DNA of 64,000 nt from Toxorhynchites rutilus septentrionalis (lineage: Eukaryota; Arthropoda; Insecta; Diptera; Culicidae). The DNA is taken from assembly GCF_029784135.1 (NCBI RefSeq), contig NC_073745.1, positions 164,919,328 through 164,983,327 on the forward strand, written 5' to 3'. This document shows positions 31,831 through 42,417 of the stretch, piece by piece. The notes under the pieces were generated by a model. The model saw only the letters and a program-made list of their open reading frames with translations. It was not told where the DNA came from and did not search any database. The translations under genes and the position numbers were made by a program. Positions within the stretch are counted from its first letter, which is position 1. Every line of letters starts with the position of its first letter.

Positions 31831-33822
31831 CATGAAGGGTGCCAAATCAGAAAACAGGTCACGTTTTTATGAAATAAAGTTAACGTTAATAACTGTTTTT
31901 GCCGTGAACGGATTTTGGCGATTTACATACTAAACGAATCGGAAAATCCGTAAGATTTGTTTAATATGCTATACATTAGAATCCCTTGGTATGTAAATGG
32001 TTAAAATTCATGAAAACTTTAAGCGTTTCCATTTTCCCATACATTTGTTCTGTCCATTTGTGTGCTTTCCCGAACAGAGATATCAATAACGAGCAACTTA
32101 TCGACGACCAACGGAGGGGAAATCGTAGGATTTAAAGTCTCCGTGAACAAAGGAAAAGAAGAAGAATGAAGGGGAATACTTGCCTAGAGTATAAACAGTG
32201 AATCTCGCTGAGGCAAACTTTCATTCGGCATCGGACTGTTGAACAATCCAGTTCACTTTGCTTTCGCTGCGCTTCGATCTAAGATTGAACCCCACCAGTG
32301 GTAATCCAACTTGGATATCGTCGTTTGCATTTTCTGTTCGTTATTCGTATCGTGTGTTTTTCTTCCCGCGTCATAAATTGGACGCTTCGCAAGAAGAAAA
32401 GGAAGGCAGGCTCGAGCTCTGCAAAAAACGAACGCATTGCCAGCGGCAATGAAATTTCGAGACAAGCGTCAGCTAATGATGCACGCGATGTTGGTGCAGT
32501 GAAAAGCGCTCGCTCTGAACCGAGCCTTCGCGAGTGTGACACCGCATCGATCAACAGCGAAGTAGGCGATTTCGGCGCGTCGGTCGAAAATGTAAACGTC
32601 GTTACCCAGGTAGTAACCAAAATGAAGCTCCCCCGCTGGTGGTGTGAAAGCGGTCGCTCTTGACAAACTCATCAGCGAATTCGCATCGATGGCTGTTACA
32701 GCAGAGTACAAACTGTGTGGCATGATTCAGCCTTTTTCCAAGCAGTTAACATTGTTTATTTTCCGTCATCATAAGGGCTTCTTTGGTGCCTTTGAGAGTG
32801 CATCAATGCATTAAACTGACATTATGGCGAAGCAGGCGTTACGGTTGTGCTTCAAAAAAATATTTGGGGAATACCAAGCAGGTTGAATGTCTTACTGGAA
32901 TGTTATATGTTATTTAGGTTCGCGTGCCAGTCACAAAACTGTCTTCAACTAGGATTGCATTTGCGCTAATATTGATCATAATGGAGCATTGCTACTGTTT
33001 TCGAGGTTGTTGATATTAACAAAAAGAGTTTATTTCGCTTGTTTAATCACCGAGAAAGTAAATGTCGTTCTGGAATTTTGTATGTCATTAGGTTTCCTTG
33101 CCAGTAGCAAAAATTCCTCCACTAAGGGTGACAGCTGCGCTTCTTTCGAGCATGAGAAAGTAATGGAACTTTTTTTTGAGGCCAGTAATATTAACACATG
33201 CGTTTCTTTTGAGAATAGCGCAAAATAATGAGAAGTGTTTATATTCCTAGTAGTTTCAAGTCATCAATGTATGGCTCTGTATACATGCTATGGTCAACGC
33301 TTGTTTGGCGCTTGGTTTACGCTTAGTTTGTACGAAGGATGCCTAGAGATGCGAGGCAATACTAAATAACATGTAGCATGATATTTGATACTTGCAAGTG
33401 TTATCATTGTTGTTGTTTCCATGCGGTGTCAAAGATATATTGATGTAGTTATGAGATGTGGAATAATGGTGCTGGTATAACATGTATATAATCGACTGTA
33501 GCCGAGTCTATGTCAATTGCGAAAAAGGCTACCGGAATAGCGATCGAGGTAAATTTTCAATGCATTGACATGAAATAAATTGCGACATACGATCAGCTAG
33601 TGTATTGTTTTGCGAGGGCAAGAATGAATTATCAATCAATTATCGTCAACTGATTCTACAATGAAAGAAACATTTCAGAGATTATTTTACTAAGCAGTTG
33701 TTTCGAAAATTTCACAGCATTATAGAATAATATACGAAGGTATAAACAAGCGACTTATATAAAATAACAGCGTAGTTCTGCGTCAACAATGCGGTCGTAT
33801 CTTGGACACAACCTCCTATAAC
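31812..33822 (+). repeat. Repeat unit B, copy 3 (complete)
   Basis: Longest intact unit B. The promoter-like gagtataaacagtgaatctc lies at about 32188. An open frame at about 32370-32660 encodes a basic then Ser/Glu-rich peptide (KKRKAGSSSAKNERIASG, then ISRQASANDARDVG). The unit ends with gtagttctgcgtcaacaatg and ggacacaacctcctataac. The peptide is unrecognised. A faint resemblance of its start to the H4 N-terminal codons in copy 2 is not strong enough to call. Confidence 0.7.
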
Positions 33823-33828
33823 TTTTTT

Positions 33829-34756
33829 GAACAGAAATCTATTTTCTCTTGAAGTCCGCCTCCGATTTGACAACTTTTGGGTTCTTCCGGAGGGCCTGCT
33901 TCATAATCGCCCAATATTTCTCTATTGGGCGAAGCTCCGGCGCGTTGGGCGGGTTAATTTCCTTTGGCACGAAGGTGACCCCGTTGGCTTCGTACCACTC
34001 CAACACGTCCTTTGAATAGTGGCACGAAGCGAGATCCGGCCAGAAGATGGTCGGGCCCTCGTGCTGCTTCAATAGTGGTAGTAAGCGCTTCTGTAGGCAC
34101 TCCTTAAGGTAAACCTGCCCGTTTACCGTGCCGGTCATCACGAAGGGGGCGCTCCGCTTTCCGCAAGAGCAGATCGCTTACCACACCATGTACTTTTTGG
34201 CAAACTTGGATAGTTTCTGCTTGCGAATCGCCTTCGGAACGCTGAATTTGTCCTCTGCGGAGAAGAACAACAGGCCCGGCAGCTGACGAAAGTCCACTTT
34301 GACGTAGGTTTCGTCGTCCATTACCGGGCAATACGGCTTCGTCAGCATTTCGGTGTACAGCTTCCGGGCTCGCGCCTTCCCCACCATGTTTTGCCTTTCG
34401 TTGCGGTTAGGAGCCTTCTGAACCTTGTATGTACGCAGGCCCTCCCGCTGCTTGGTCCGCTGGACGAATGAACTTGACAAATTCAGCTTATTGGCGACAT
34501 CCCGGACCGAACTTCTCGGATCACGTCTAAACTGCTTAACTACGCGCTTGTGATCTTTTTCACTGACGGAGCATCCATTTTTGCCGTTCTTCACCTTCCG
34601 GTCGATGGTTAGGTTCTCGAAGTATCGTTTTAGTACTCTGCTGAGCGTGGATTGGACGATTCCCAGCATCTTACCGATGTCCCGATGTGACAACTCCGGA
34701 TTCTCGAAATGAGTGCACAGGATTAATTCACGACGCTCTTTTTCGTTCGACGACAT
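33829..34756 (-). pseudogene. ITmD37E transposase, main part
   Basis: ATG at 34756. Residues 1-110 hold the paired helix-turn-helix DNA-binding region (SHRDIGKMLGI, SVRDVANKLNLS). Catalytic blocks follow: MDDETYVKVDF (first Asp), FWPDLASCHYS (second Asp) and LRPIEKYWA (Glu). Exactly 37 residues separate the second Asp from Glu, defining DD37E. There is an in-frame TAA at 34178-34180 and a further stop just after DFKRK near 33838. The last residues are displaced to 30502-30582 by the nested insertion. Inactive. Confidence 0.92.
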
Positions 34757-34910
34757 TTTTCCAAATTTACGAACAATTGACAGTGAAGCATGGTCAACGT
34801 GATCTATACACTCTTATCTGATTATAAGCGAAAGCTGAAGATATAATTCCTAAAAATTAAATTTCTACAGCGTTTTTTCCGAGTTGCAATTTGATGTGAC
34901 ACACCCTTTA

Positions 34911-35253
34911 ATCGACTGTACCCGAGTCTATGTCAATTGCGAAAAAAACCACCGGAATAGCGTTGAAGGTAAATTGTCAATGCATTGACATGAAATAAAT
35001 TGCGACATACGATCAGCTAGTGTATTATTTTGCGACGGCAAGAATGAATCATCAATCAATTATCGTCAACTGATTCTACAATGAAAAACCATTTCAAAGA
35101 TTATTCTACTAAGCAGTTGTTTCGAAAATTTCACAGCATTATAGAGTAATATCCGAAGGTATAAACAAGCGACTTATATGAAATAACAGCGTAGTTCTAC
35201 GTCAACAATGCGGTCGTATCTCGGACACAACCTCCTATAATTTTTTTTTATTT
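34911..35253 (+). repeat. Repeat unit B, copy 2, right part
   Basis: Continues from 30372 across the ITmD37E insertion: atcgactgtacccgagtcta to gtagttctacgtcaacaatg and cacaacctcctataa followed by a T-run. It matches 33490-33822 almost throughout. Confidence 0.8.
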
Positions 35254-35600
35254 ATTTCATCTATACATGACACAGGAGGCATCTCGTCTAAGATAACAGT
35301 GCGTTTTTCATCATATTTCGTTCCACTTCGGTATATTTTATCTGATACACTCCATCCAACGACTGTTTACCATCCTTCTGTCATGATCACTCGGAAAACA
35401 CCGATGGTGAACAAACATTACCCGACAACCAAACAAAACGGCCCTTTTCAGGGCCACCAAATCATTATCAAAAAGTTTAACTATGTAATTCTTCAAAAAT
35501 ATCCAAAATCAACAGATAGCCTAACGGAATCCTACGTCAACTATGCGGTCATGTTTTGGACACAACTCTCTTATGACTTTTTGTGCGCGTTTTTTTGTGC
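35254..35600 (+). repeat. Histone unit remnant with intact stem-loop
   Basis: No histone body can be read with confidence, but a perfect stem-loop (35440-35455) is followed at 35525-35570 by the unit 3' terminus (cctacgtcaactatgcgg). The gene that once preceded the stem-loop is deleted or unrecognisable. Confidence 0.6.
35440..35455 (+). promoter_or_regulatory. Perfect histone 3' stem-loop (GC-rich stem)
   Basis: GGCCCTTTTCAGGGCC with flanks caaaac and accaaa, the textbook animal sequence including the A-rich left flank and ACCA right flank. Confidence 0.92.
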
Positions 35601-35964
35601 GAAAATGGAAACAAAAGAAAATCCAATGTAGATCACGAATGGAATTACAGTTAGTTAACTCTTTTGCGGACAAGTACAAGTACGAGGAAAGGGTCTCTAA
35701 GATCCTGCATTCTCTTCATACGTATTAATAAGTAATAATAAGTTAAGTTAATAAGACGGTTTTCACGCACAAACGGCATATTTCAAGTTACTGCGGAGCA
35801 GTTCAACCCCAAATCAGCCAATAAAACAGCAAATTTCGATCTTCTTCGATTTTATTGAAATTGATACAAATGATGGAAGCCACCCAAATTATATACAACA
35901 TGCATGAAAACATATAAAAAAATATCGAAGGGGGATATAATAATTTTTAATAATGAATTAAATT

Positions 35965-37990
35965 TTTACGTAGGACTACGTCTTTAATTTCTATACCGGG
36001 GTGTAAAATCAAAGTTTTGGAAACGAAAGCGTTACGCCGGAGACCGAGATTTTGAGCGTTAATAGCTCCTAAACAACCGAACGAAATGGTATGATAAACA
36101 CTTTATTCGAAAAATAAAATGTCTACGCGTTATTCATTTGTTACTTTTTCATCCCAAAACTTGTTTCATAGCCTTAAAATTGCTTTCGAAACAGGCTATT
36201 GAAATCATCAATCGATATATAAGCGAGCGCCGCTCGGATATCCACTCAGTTATAATTCAACAGCGATTGGAGCATGTTGTTATGGTGCAGCTAACTTCGT
36301 TTATCATGAAATCGTAATCCGTAACCCGTAATCAAGCATGATTGATTCAGTGAGTGGATCTCATCACATTTCATTGAACAATAATATAGTGCTCATAAAA
36401 AAACCCGGTGTATTGCTAAATTGAAATGCTTTGTGGTAGGCAAATATGCGATAAAACTTTGGTGGTGTTTTTCTCAGTTGCTGATTTTGGAAGATGGGAC
36501 AACTATGCGTAAAACGGCAGCCCTGGGAATTGAAAAAAAAAACATTCAAGCGAAAGAGTTTATTTTAATGTTTTCTAACTATATAACACTGCGATCAAAT
36601 ACATTTGGTTTTGTGATTTTGTCAATCAAGTGCAATGAACAGGTGGTTATCGAGTGAGCATTAACCACTGGTGGGCTTCGAGTATCAAGGAAAATCTGGA
36701 AAGATGTTATCGTTGCTGAAAAATAATCTACCAGTTCCCCTGGGAATTGTGATATTTTTGGATATTGGATATTTTCGCATCCAATATTGAATGGGCGCGC
36801 AACGGAAAATGTTTCGCATCGCGAAAATCTTATAATTTTCAATCGATTATTGCTCAGTCGCTGAAAGTTACAAACTCAGAGAGTTCATTCGCCTCTAGGT
36901 TGCCTTCCAATTCGCCATCGTATACCACATCTTCTCTCGATTCGATCACAGATAAAAAGAATACTTAAGCGATACTATGGTGGTGAAACGCATTCGTGAG
37001 GACATCGACATCGACAAGACAACATCGTTACTGAACGAGCTGGACGGCGAGGCATCGAGGGATTCATTACCTGACCTGACCTGACCTGGAACGCATTCAG
37101 TTTGTTTGGAACTGTGAGGGAGTGCAGAAAAACCGATCCATCAGAAGGAGAAGAGAAGGCAACCAAAAGAGTACCAGCATCGAAAAACATCGCAGACATC
37201 GGAGCAACAGCCACACATACACATACAGGCACGGAACTATTTTCGTTTGGTTGCCATTCAGCATCGAGAAGATTCCGGAAAGATGTTATCGTTGCTGTAA
37301 AAAATCTGCCAGTTCCCCTGGGAATTGAAAAAAACTTTCATGCGAAAGAGTTTATTTTAATGTTTTCTAACCATATAACACTGCGATCAAATACATTTGG
37401 TTTTGTGATTTTTCAAGGACAATGAACTGGTGGTTATCGAGTTAGCATTGGGCTTCGAGTATCGAGGAGAATCTGGAAAAATGTTATCGTTGCTGAAAAA
37501 TAATCTACCAGTTCCCCTTGGAATTGTAAATTACATTCGAGCGAAAGAGTTTATTATGTTTTCTATCCATATAATACTGCGACCAAATACATTTGGTTTT
37601 GTGATTTTTCAATCAAGTGCGATCAACGTAAGACCACGTCTTTCGGCAATTTATGAGAGGTGCAATGAATCATAAGAAGGAATTGCCGCTCTACGCGCAT
37701 TGGCAGACGATGTTTACTCAACAATTTCTCAAACGAGAAATGGGTGTTGTGGATGAGCGAACAAAAAAAATATGTAGACGGATTTGATGCAACAGATATT
37801 TTGTCTATTGGAAATGGGATACAAATCATATCACAATACAAGCAATGTATTATGTATTATACAACTTTCGGGTGATTGCTTCTTTTGCTGAATATTGTGC
37901 CTTCAACGTAACGCTCTCGTTTTCGATTCAGATGCAACTCAAAACAAATGGTCACTAAATCAGCGATAGTCCTACGTCACCCTTGCGGTT
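35965..37990 (+). repeat. H1-type histone unit with triplicated 3' region
   Basis: Starts TTACGTAGGACTACGTC and ends tagtcctacgtcacccttg. The promoter region (36060-36290) matches the H1-like unit at 13480-14475 and contains TATA gatatataagcgagcg at 36219. The body is too decayed to read a histone. The 3' part (aaagagtttattttaatg, gcgatcaaatacatttggt) is present three times, near 36550-36650, 37345-37430 and 37545-37620, with ctgccagttcccctgggaat before each. Confidence 0.55.
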
Positions 37991-38017
37991 ATACCACAGA
38001 TATAACCCACTTCCTGT

Positions 38018-39370
38018 TTTGACGTAAGACTACGTCTAACCGGAAGATATAGGGGGTGAAATGAAAATCTAGGCACTGAACAAGTAGGAAAAAATGCAAG
38101 ATTTGGAACGTTTATAACTCGAGCATTTCTCACTAGATCGCAAAGGTTTTTGCATCAATTGATAGGAAATATATCTACACATCTATCTTAACGAATAACA
38201 TTTCATTTTTCTTGAGATAAATAATTGAATAATTGTGAAATATCAAGCATTGTCCAAATGCACTATGTGCCCATTTTTGATTGGTCCATTTTGTACTCCT
38301 CAAATCGTACCGACCAAAACGGGCAACCAGAGCAGCAGCGAAATACAATGAAGCATGATTGGAAAGGAAAAAGAAAAAAAAATAGTGGGTTATACTTATG
38401 ATATAACCGCAAGGTTCACGTGGAACTACCTTAGCTTAGCAATCATTCGTTTGTATTGATTAAATTCTTGATTGAATGAAACAGTTTCCAAATTCAATTG
38501 AGTTCAATATATTTGCTCTGTGAGTGAAAAAAATGAACAAATGCCGTGTAAAGTCAATTCATTTATTGTGATTGATTGTTCTTCGTTACAAGTAAATTTA
38601 ATGATGGACCTTTTACGTTTGGTATGATGACTAGAACAAAATATATGTACGGAAGAATTATCAAACGTTTGATGAACCAGCCTAAGGCTGAAAATCTTTC
38701 CAATAAAGACAAAAAAAAATTATCAAACGATTATTTTATTTTACATTTCCCTCTGAAGTTTACATCCCAAAAGTGTACATACTTCTCGAATCTCGAATTT
38801 GCTTGAAACTGGGAAGTTCATTCGCTTCTAGTGTCTGCACGATTTTCCCAGGTTCCTAAGTTTAGAAGATCATGTTAGGACAGACATATTCCACTCTACA
38901 CAAAGGCAAGCGAGGACAAAAGTACTCGCAGTTTGCATTTATTTGCAGAGCCGATTTCCCCAGAAACCTCGGTTTTGAAGTCTGTGTTAGGGAAACACAT
39001 TTCAATCGGAACAAAAATACCCCCGATTTGTATGAATTTGCAATGCCGATTTCCCCTAGGCTGCTTGGTTTTGATGGCTGTGTTAGGGAAACCGTAAATC
39101 GGGCCAATCAAAACGATGCAGTTAGGGCGTTTAGATAACGCCTAATATTTTACAGTTATTCAATTGTTTATCTAATGAAAAACAACATTTTGTTAGTTGC
39201 GATAGATGCGTAGAAATATTCCCTATCAAGTGATGCAAACATCTCTCCTATCCAGTACGAAATGTACGAATGTATAAGCATTCGAAATCTTTCATTTTTT
39301 CTTGCATGTTCTGTGTTTAGGTTTTCATTTTACCCTCCATATATTCCGGTTAGACGTAGTCCCACGTCAA
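38018..39370. repeat. Further histone-unit termini and spacer
   Basis: A 5' terminus TTGACGTAAGACTACGTC at 38020 (+) with ccggaagatatagggggtga matches the reverse terminus at 28120-28145. A second, inverted one at 39345-39370 (acgtagtcccacgtc) faces it. 38990-39090 matches 28220-28270 inverted. No coding sequence. Confidence 0.55.
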
Positions 39371-39419
39371 AATATGAACGAAACATTGGTCGTAGTCTCA
39401 CACATGCGTAATTCTCGAG

Positions 39420-40001
39420 CCAGCCAGTCAGCTTAAAAATCCCCTCTCCGCTGCCGTAACGATCATTCTCATCCGAACCGTACACCACATCGTTTCGCAT
39501 CACATCAAATCAACAAAGCAACACAAGCATCCATGTCTGGACATGACAAAGGAGGAAAAGTGAAGGGAAAGGCAAAATCCCGCTCGAACCGTGTTGGTCT
39601 GCAATTCACCGTAGGTGTATCCGCCAATTGCTCCGCAAGGGTAGCTAGGCCAAGCGCGTTAGTACCAGTGCACCAGTCCACCTAGCCGGCGATATATAGT
39701 TTCGGCCGCCGAAGTTATCGAGTTAGCTGGCAAAGCTGCTCGCGACGATAAGTAAACCCGCATTCAGAACAGACCACAATCGGTTCCGTGGACACCAAGA
39801 CAACAACAGGCAGTTGCAGCGAGTGGCGAGTGGCAAACGCAATCGCAAAACGGCAGCAGGTAGCAGAAGAAAAAGTTTGTTCTTTATATAAACTGCTTTG
39901 GTGGCAAATCCAGAACAAGGCGGCATCGAGGGCGTTCGAAATGGTTTTTTTCAAAACCACGAGTACTAAGTTTTCTAAATTGGAACCATTCCATAAAACA
40001 C
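39420..40001 (+). pseudogene. Histone H2A pseudogene with promoter
   Basis: ATG at 39533-39535. Reads MSGHDKGGKVKGKAKSRSNR, then GLQF and a frameshift at the VGRIHR position, then stops. ARVARPS and the VIELAGKAARDDK region are recognisable in other frames. The 5' flank from about 39400 (ttctcgagccagccagtcag, TTAAAAATCC) is the inverted match of 27700-27760. A decayed stem-loop follows. Confidence 0.87.
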
Positions 40002-40017
40002 GGCGCTTATCACTGCC
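40002..40017 (+). promoter_or_regulatory. Decayed histone stem-loop
   Basis: GGCGCTTATCACTGCC: position and left arm match 41151-41166, but the right arm is destroyed. Confidence 0.4.
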
Positions 40018-40248
40018 ATTAAACCTTTCAAAAAAGAGTTTACGAAATACAGTTCAATGCATTCTAAAATATTATCCACTTTTTCACTTTTTCACAATAA
40101 TAAAACACAAATTGATTTTTTCATAATTTGTTTGCCAAGATATGATGAGTATGAGAATTTGGCAGTTGTGCTGAGCTTATTGATGGTTGGGGACTTTCTC
40201 GATTATTCAATTTTCAAGAATTCTTAAATTGCTTCCAGATTGAAAGTA

Positions 40249-40474
40249 CAGTAATTTACATTTAGCTCGACATATAGCTAATTTGACGGACCTGTAATGC
40301 GACATATTTAGTTGGACATTTTTGTAAACATAGAGTTCGGGGTCCAAATTATGACCCCACATTGAAAGTCTACACTGTACCACTGTCATCGCAAATGTTC
40401 AATTACAGGTTAAAATCGCCTCCAATGCGACACTGAGCGGTGCTTCGGCACGTCGCGTTAAATGTAATTTACTG
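40249..40474. mobile_element. MITE M1 copy g (complete)
   Basis: CAGTAATTTACATTTAGC to GTTAAATGTAATTTACTG with the typical M1 body, at the same place in the unit as at 30659-30885. Confidence 0.85.
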
Positions 40475-40631
40475 TACAACATGTCACAAGCAGGATGGGA
40501 AGAAATTTTCCAACTGTGAAAGCTGTGGCGAGTGGCAAACGCAATCGCTAAACAGAAAGGTTTAGCCGAACAAGATGGGGATATCGAGTGATAACAAAAC
40601 AATAAGCTCTTTAGATTAAAGATAATTTTGT

Positions 40632-40647
40632 GATCTTGAAAAGGACC
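40632..40647 (-). promoter_or_regulatory. Histone 3' stem-loop, one mismatch
   Basis: Reverse strand GGTCCTTTTCAAGATC, the end of the H2B-like remnant extending to about 40850. Confidence 0.6.
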
Positions 40648-40659
40648 CTTTTTAGCCTG

Positions 40660-40855
40660 CATGTGAATCCAACGAGCGAACAAATCGTAATGAATGTATG
40701 TTTTTGCCATCGCTGCCTTATAACGCTCATTCGTTCGTCTCGTTGGACTCGCCCCTTTGGCTGAGTCTGCCGATTTGTCTCTATCCTGTGAGCGTGTACC
40801 GCTAAAGTACAAAACGCGCGGATCCGCTGAAAAATATATCATTCTCTTTCAAACC
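40660..40855 (-). pseudogene. H2B-like histone remnant
   Basis: Third copy of the 26190-26345 segment, divergent from the H2A pseudogene at 40890. The promoter TATA is changed (gctaaagtacaaaacg). Confidence 0.35.
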
Positions 40856-40889
40856 GTAAATCAGTGTGGTTGTATGGCATCGTTTCACA

Positions 40890-41130
40890 TCACATCGCAT
40901 CAACGGATTGGTTCCGGAGCACCAGTATACCTAATAGCGGTTATAGAATTTCGGCCGGCGGAATGCTCAAGTTGGCTTGCAATGCTGCTCACGACAATAA
41001 GAAAACCCGCCTACAGAGCACATTCGGTTCGGTGGCAACAACTAGTTTCAGCGAGTGGCAAACGCAATCGCAAAACGGCAGCAGGTAGAAAAAGGAAAAA
41101 GTTTGTTTATACAGACTGCTTTGGTGGCAA
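40890..41130 (+). pseudogene. Histone H2A pseudogene, N-terminus deleted
   Basis: Reads RIGSGAPVYLIAVIEF in frame, then in another frame LKLACNAAHDNKKTR. Lacks the first 30 or so codons. The region after the H2A tail (gcaaacgcaatcgcaaaac) matches the copy at 39830. Confidence 0.83.
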
Positions 41131-41150
41131 AACCAGCCACCGTAAAACAC

Positions 41151-41166
41151 GGCGCTTTTCAGGGCC
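41151..41166 (+). promoter_or_regulatory. Histone 3' stem-loop, one mismatch
   Basis: GGCGCTTTTCAGGGCC: five of six stem pairs intact. Confidence 0.7.
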
Positions 41167-41899
41167 ATTAAACCTTTTAAAGAAGAGTTATTAAAAGTTA
41201 TTCACAATACCAATGCATTCTGAAGTGACATAATATGATATATAATATGAACTGATTTATTTTGATTATGCTTGTTTTTGAACTTCTTGGTGGTTGGGGT
41301 CTTTTAAGTTGATCATTCAGTTCTCACAAACCCATGCATGGTTCCCGAATTGAAAGTGGCTTCATGCAGGATGGCATTCACGATTTTCTCGGTAGCAAGA
41401 ACTGCTTTCTTTGGTTGATAACTGATGTTGAAAATTGACTGAGGTTACATCTGCATTGTATAGAAACATAACTAAGGAGCAACATGATGAGCTATGTATT
41501 TCCTGTTGCTCTGTTCTTATTTTAAAGGACTTTAATCCGAAGGTCATCCGTCCCTGTATTCACTGTTGGTTTTTCAGAACGCTTATAGCTCATCTATTTC
41601 TCGACAGATCGTAAAGTTCGTCTCCATTTCATTTTTATTTACATTGTTTGCGGAGACTACAAATCTTACAATTCATTCGTTTACGAAACCACAGTTTAAG
41701 GTACGGTAATGTGCTCAATAGTGAAATATATGATAGTGAATGAGCTGAGAACCACTATGCATTCCCTATCATAGCCATCATTTTGATTGTACGATATGTG
41801 CATACGCCAAAAGATGCCCGGCGTTGAACATTGAATAAGTACCAAGCCTTCAGAAAAATATCAAGAAGCAACTATAAGATAGTGAGAAAAAATTGAGAA

Positions 41900-42130
41900 T
41901 GTTTGTAAAAAAAACGCAAAAACACAACATCAAAGGTTCTGAAAACTGCACTGACATATTCATAAAGAGTAAACAGTAAGCTAATCCATTTTTCAGTTAG
42001 ATAGGTAGGTATTCACGTAGGAGAAGAAAATAAAACAATATATTTAAAATATATATTTAGCAAAAGCTGTCCCCTTTGTATAGTCCTACGTCACTCCGGT
42101 TATGTCCCCGACATTACCCACTCGTCTTTT
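41900..42130 (+). repeat. H2A-unit 3' spacer and terminus
   Basis: Matches 440-652 and 31600-31812 from acaacatcaaaggttct (stem-loop truncated) through aggtaggtattcacgtagga to tagtcctacgtcactccgg. No gene body precedes it; 41170-41900 is otherwise unassigned. Confidence 0.7.
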
Positions 42131-42417
42131 TTTTAAAGACTTAACGTGTTGCACGTCTGTTCGCCACGAAAGTAGCCAAGAGAACCCCGAACGTTTCATT
42201 TTCGCCTATGCTTTTCACCGATATTCGTTCGCATCCGAACACGATCGAGGGGCTCTTAAATGTGATAGTTTCATTAGAGTATTAATTGTACAATTTTTCT
42301 GTTCACATATATTTCGAACTCGTGACATTCCGTTTATTTTATTCGTATATTTTTTTTTGTTTTATTATATTAATTGTTTAAGCGTTCAAGTCCAATCCCC
42401 TACAGGGGCGAAGCTAT

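Larger units (their letters stand above)
30589..33822 (+). mobile_element. Composite histone-bearing insertion in the ITmD37E transposase
   Basis: The block begins GACGTAGGACTACGTC at 30589 and ends ggacacaacctcctataac at 33822. It is flanked on both sides by TTTTTT (30583-30588, 33823-33828), a possible short target duplication. It contains, in order, MITE M1 (30659-30885), an H2A tail, a reverse H2B-like remnant with stem-loop, an H2A pseudogene with a perfect stem-loop, the shared 3' terminus/5' terminus junction (31760-31830), and a full unit B. The two halves of the transposase on either side show it arrived as one insertion. Confidence 0.8.
30373..34908 (-). mobile_element. ITmD37E transposon, itself interrupted by a 3.2-kb insertion
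   Basis: Left terminus AAGGGTGTGTCACATCAAAT and right terminus ATTTGATGTGACACACCCTT are inverted repeats, with a TA duplication at 30371-30372 and 34909-34910. Removing the nested block 30589-33822 leaves about 1.3 kb, the usual size of this family. The empty site is preserved in unit B copy 3 (atgtatataatcgactg near 33486). Transposase lies on the reverse strand. Confidence 0.93.

Noticed and set aside
32279..32620. 113-codon reverse frame in unit B
   Set aside because: Shadow of the forward frame; no start context or similarity.
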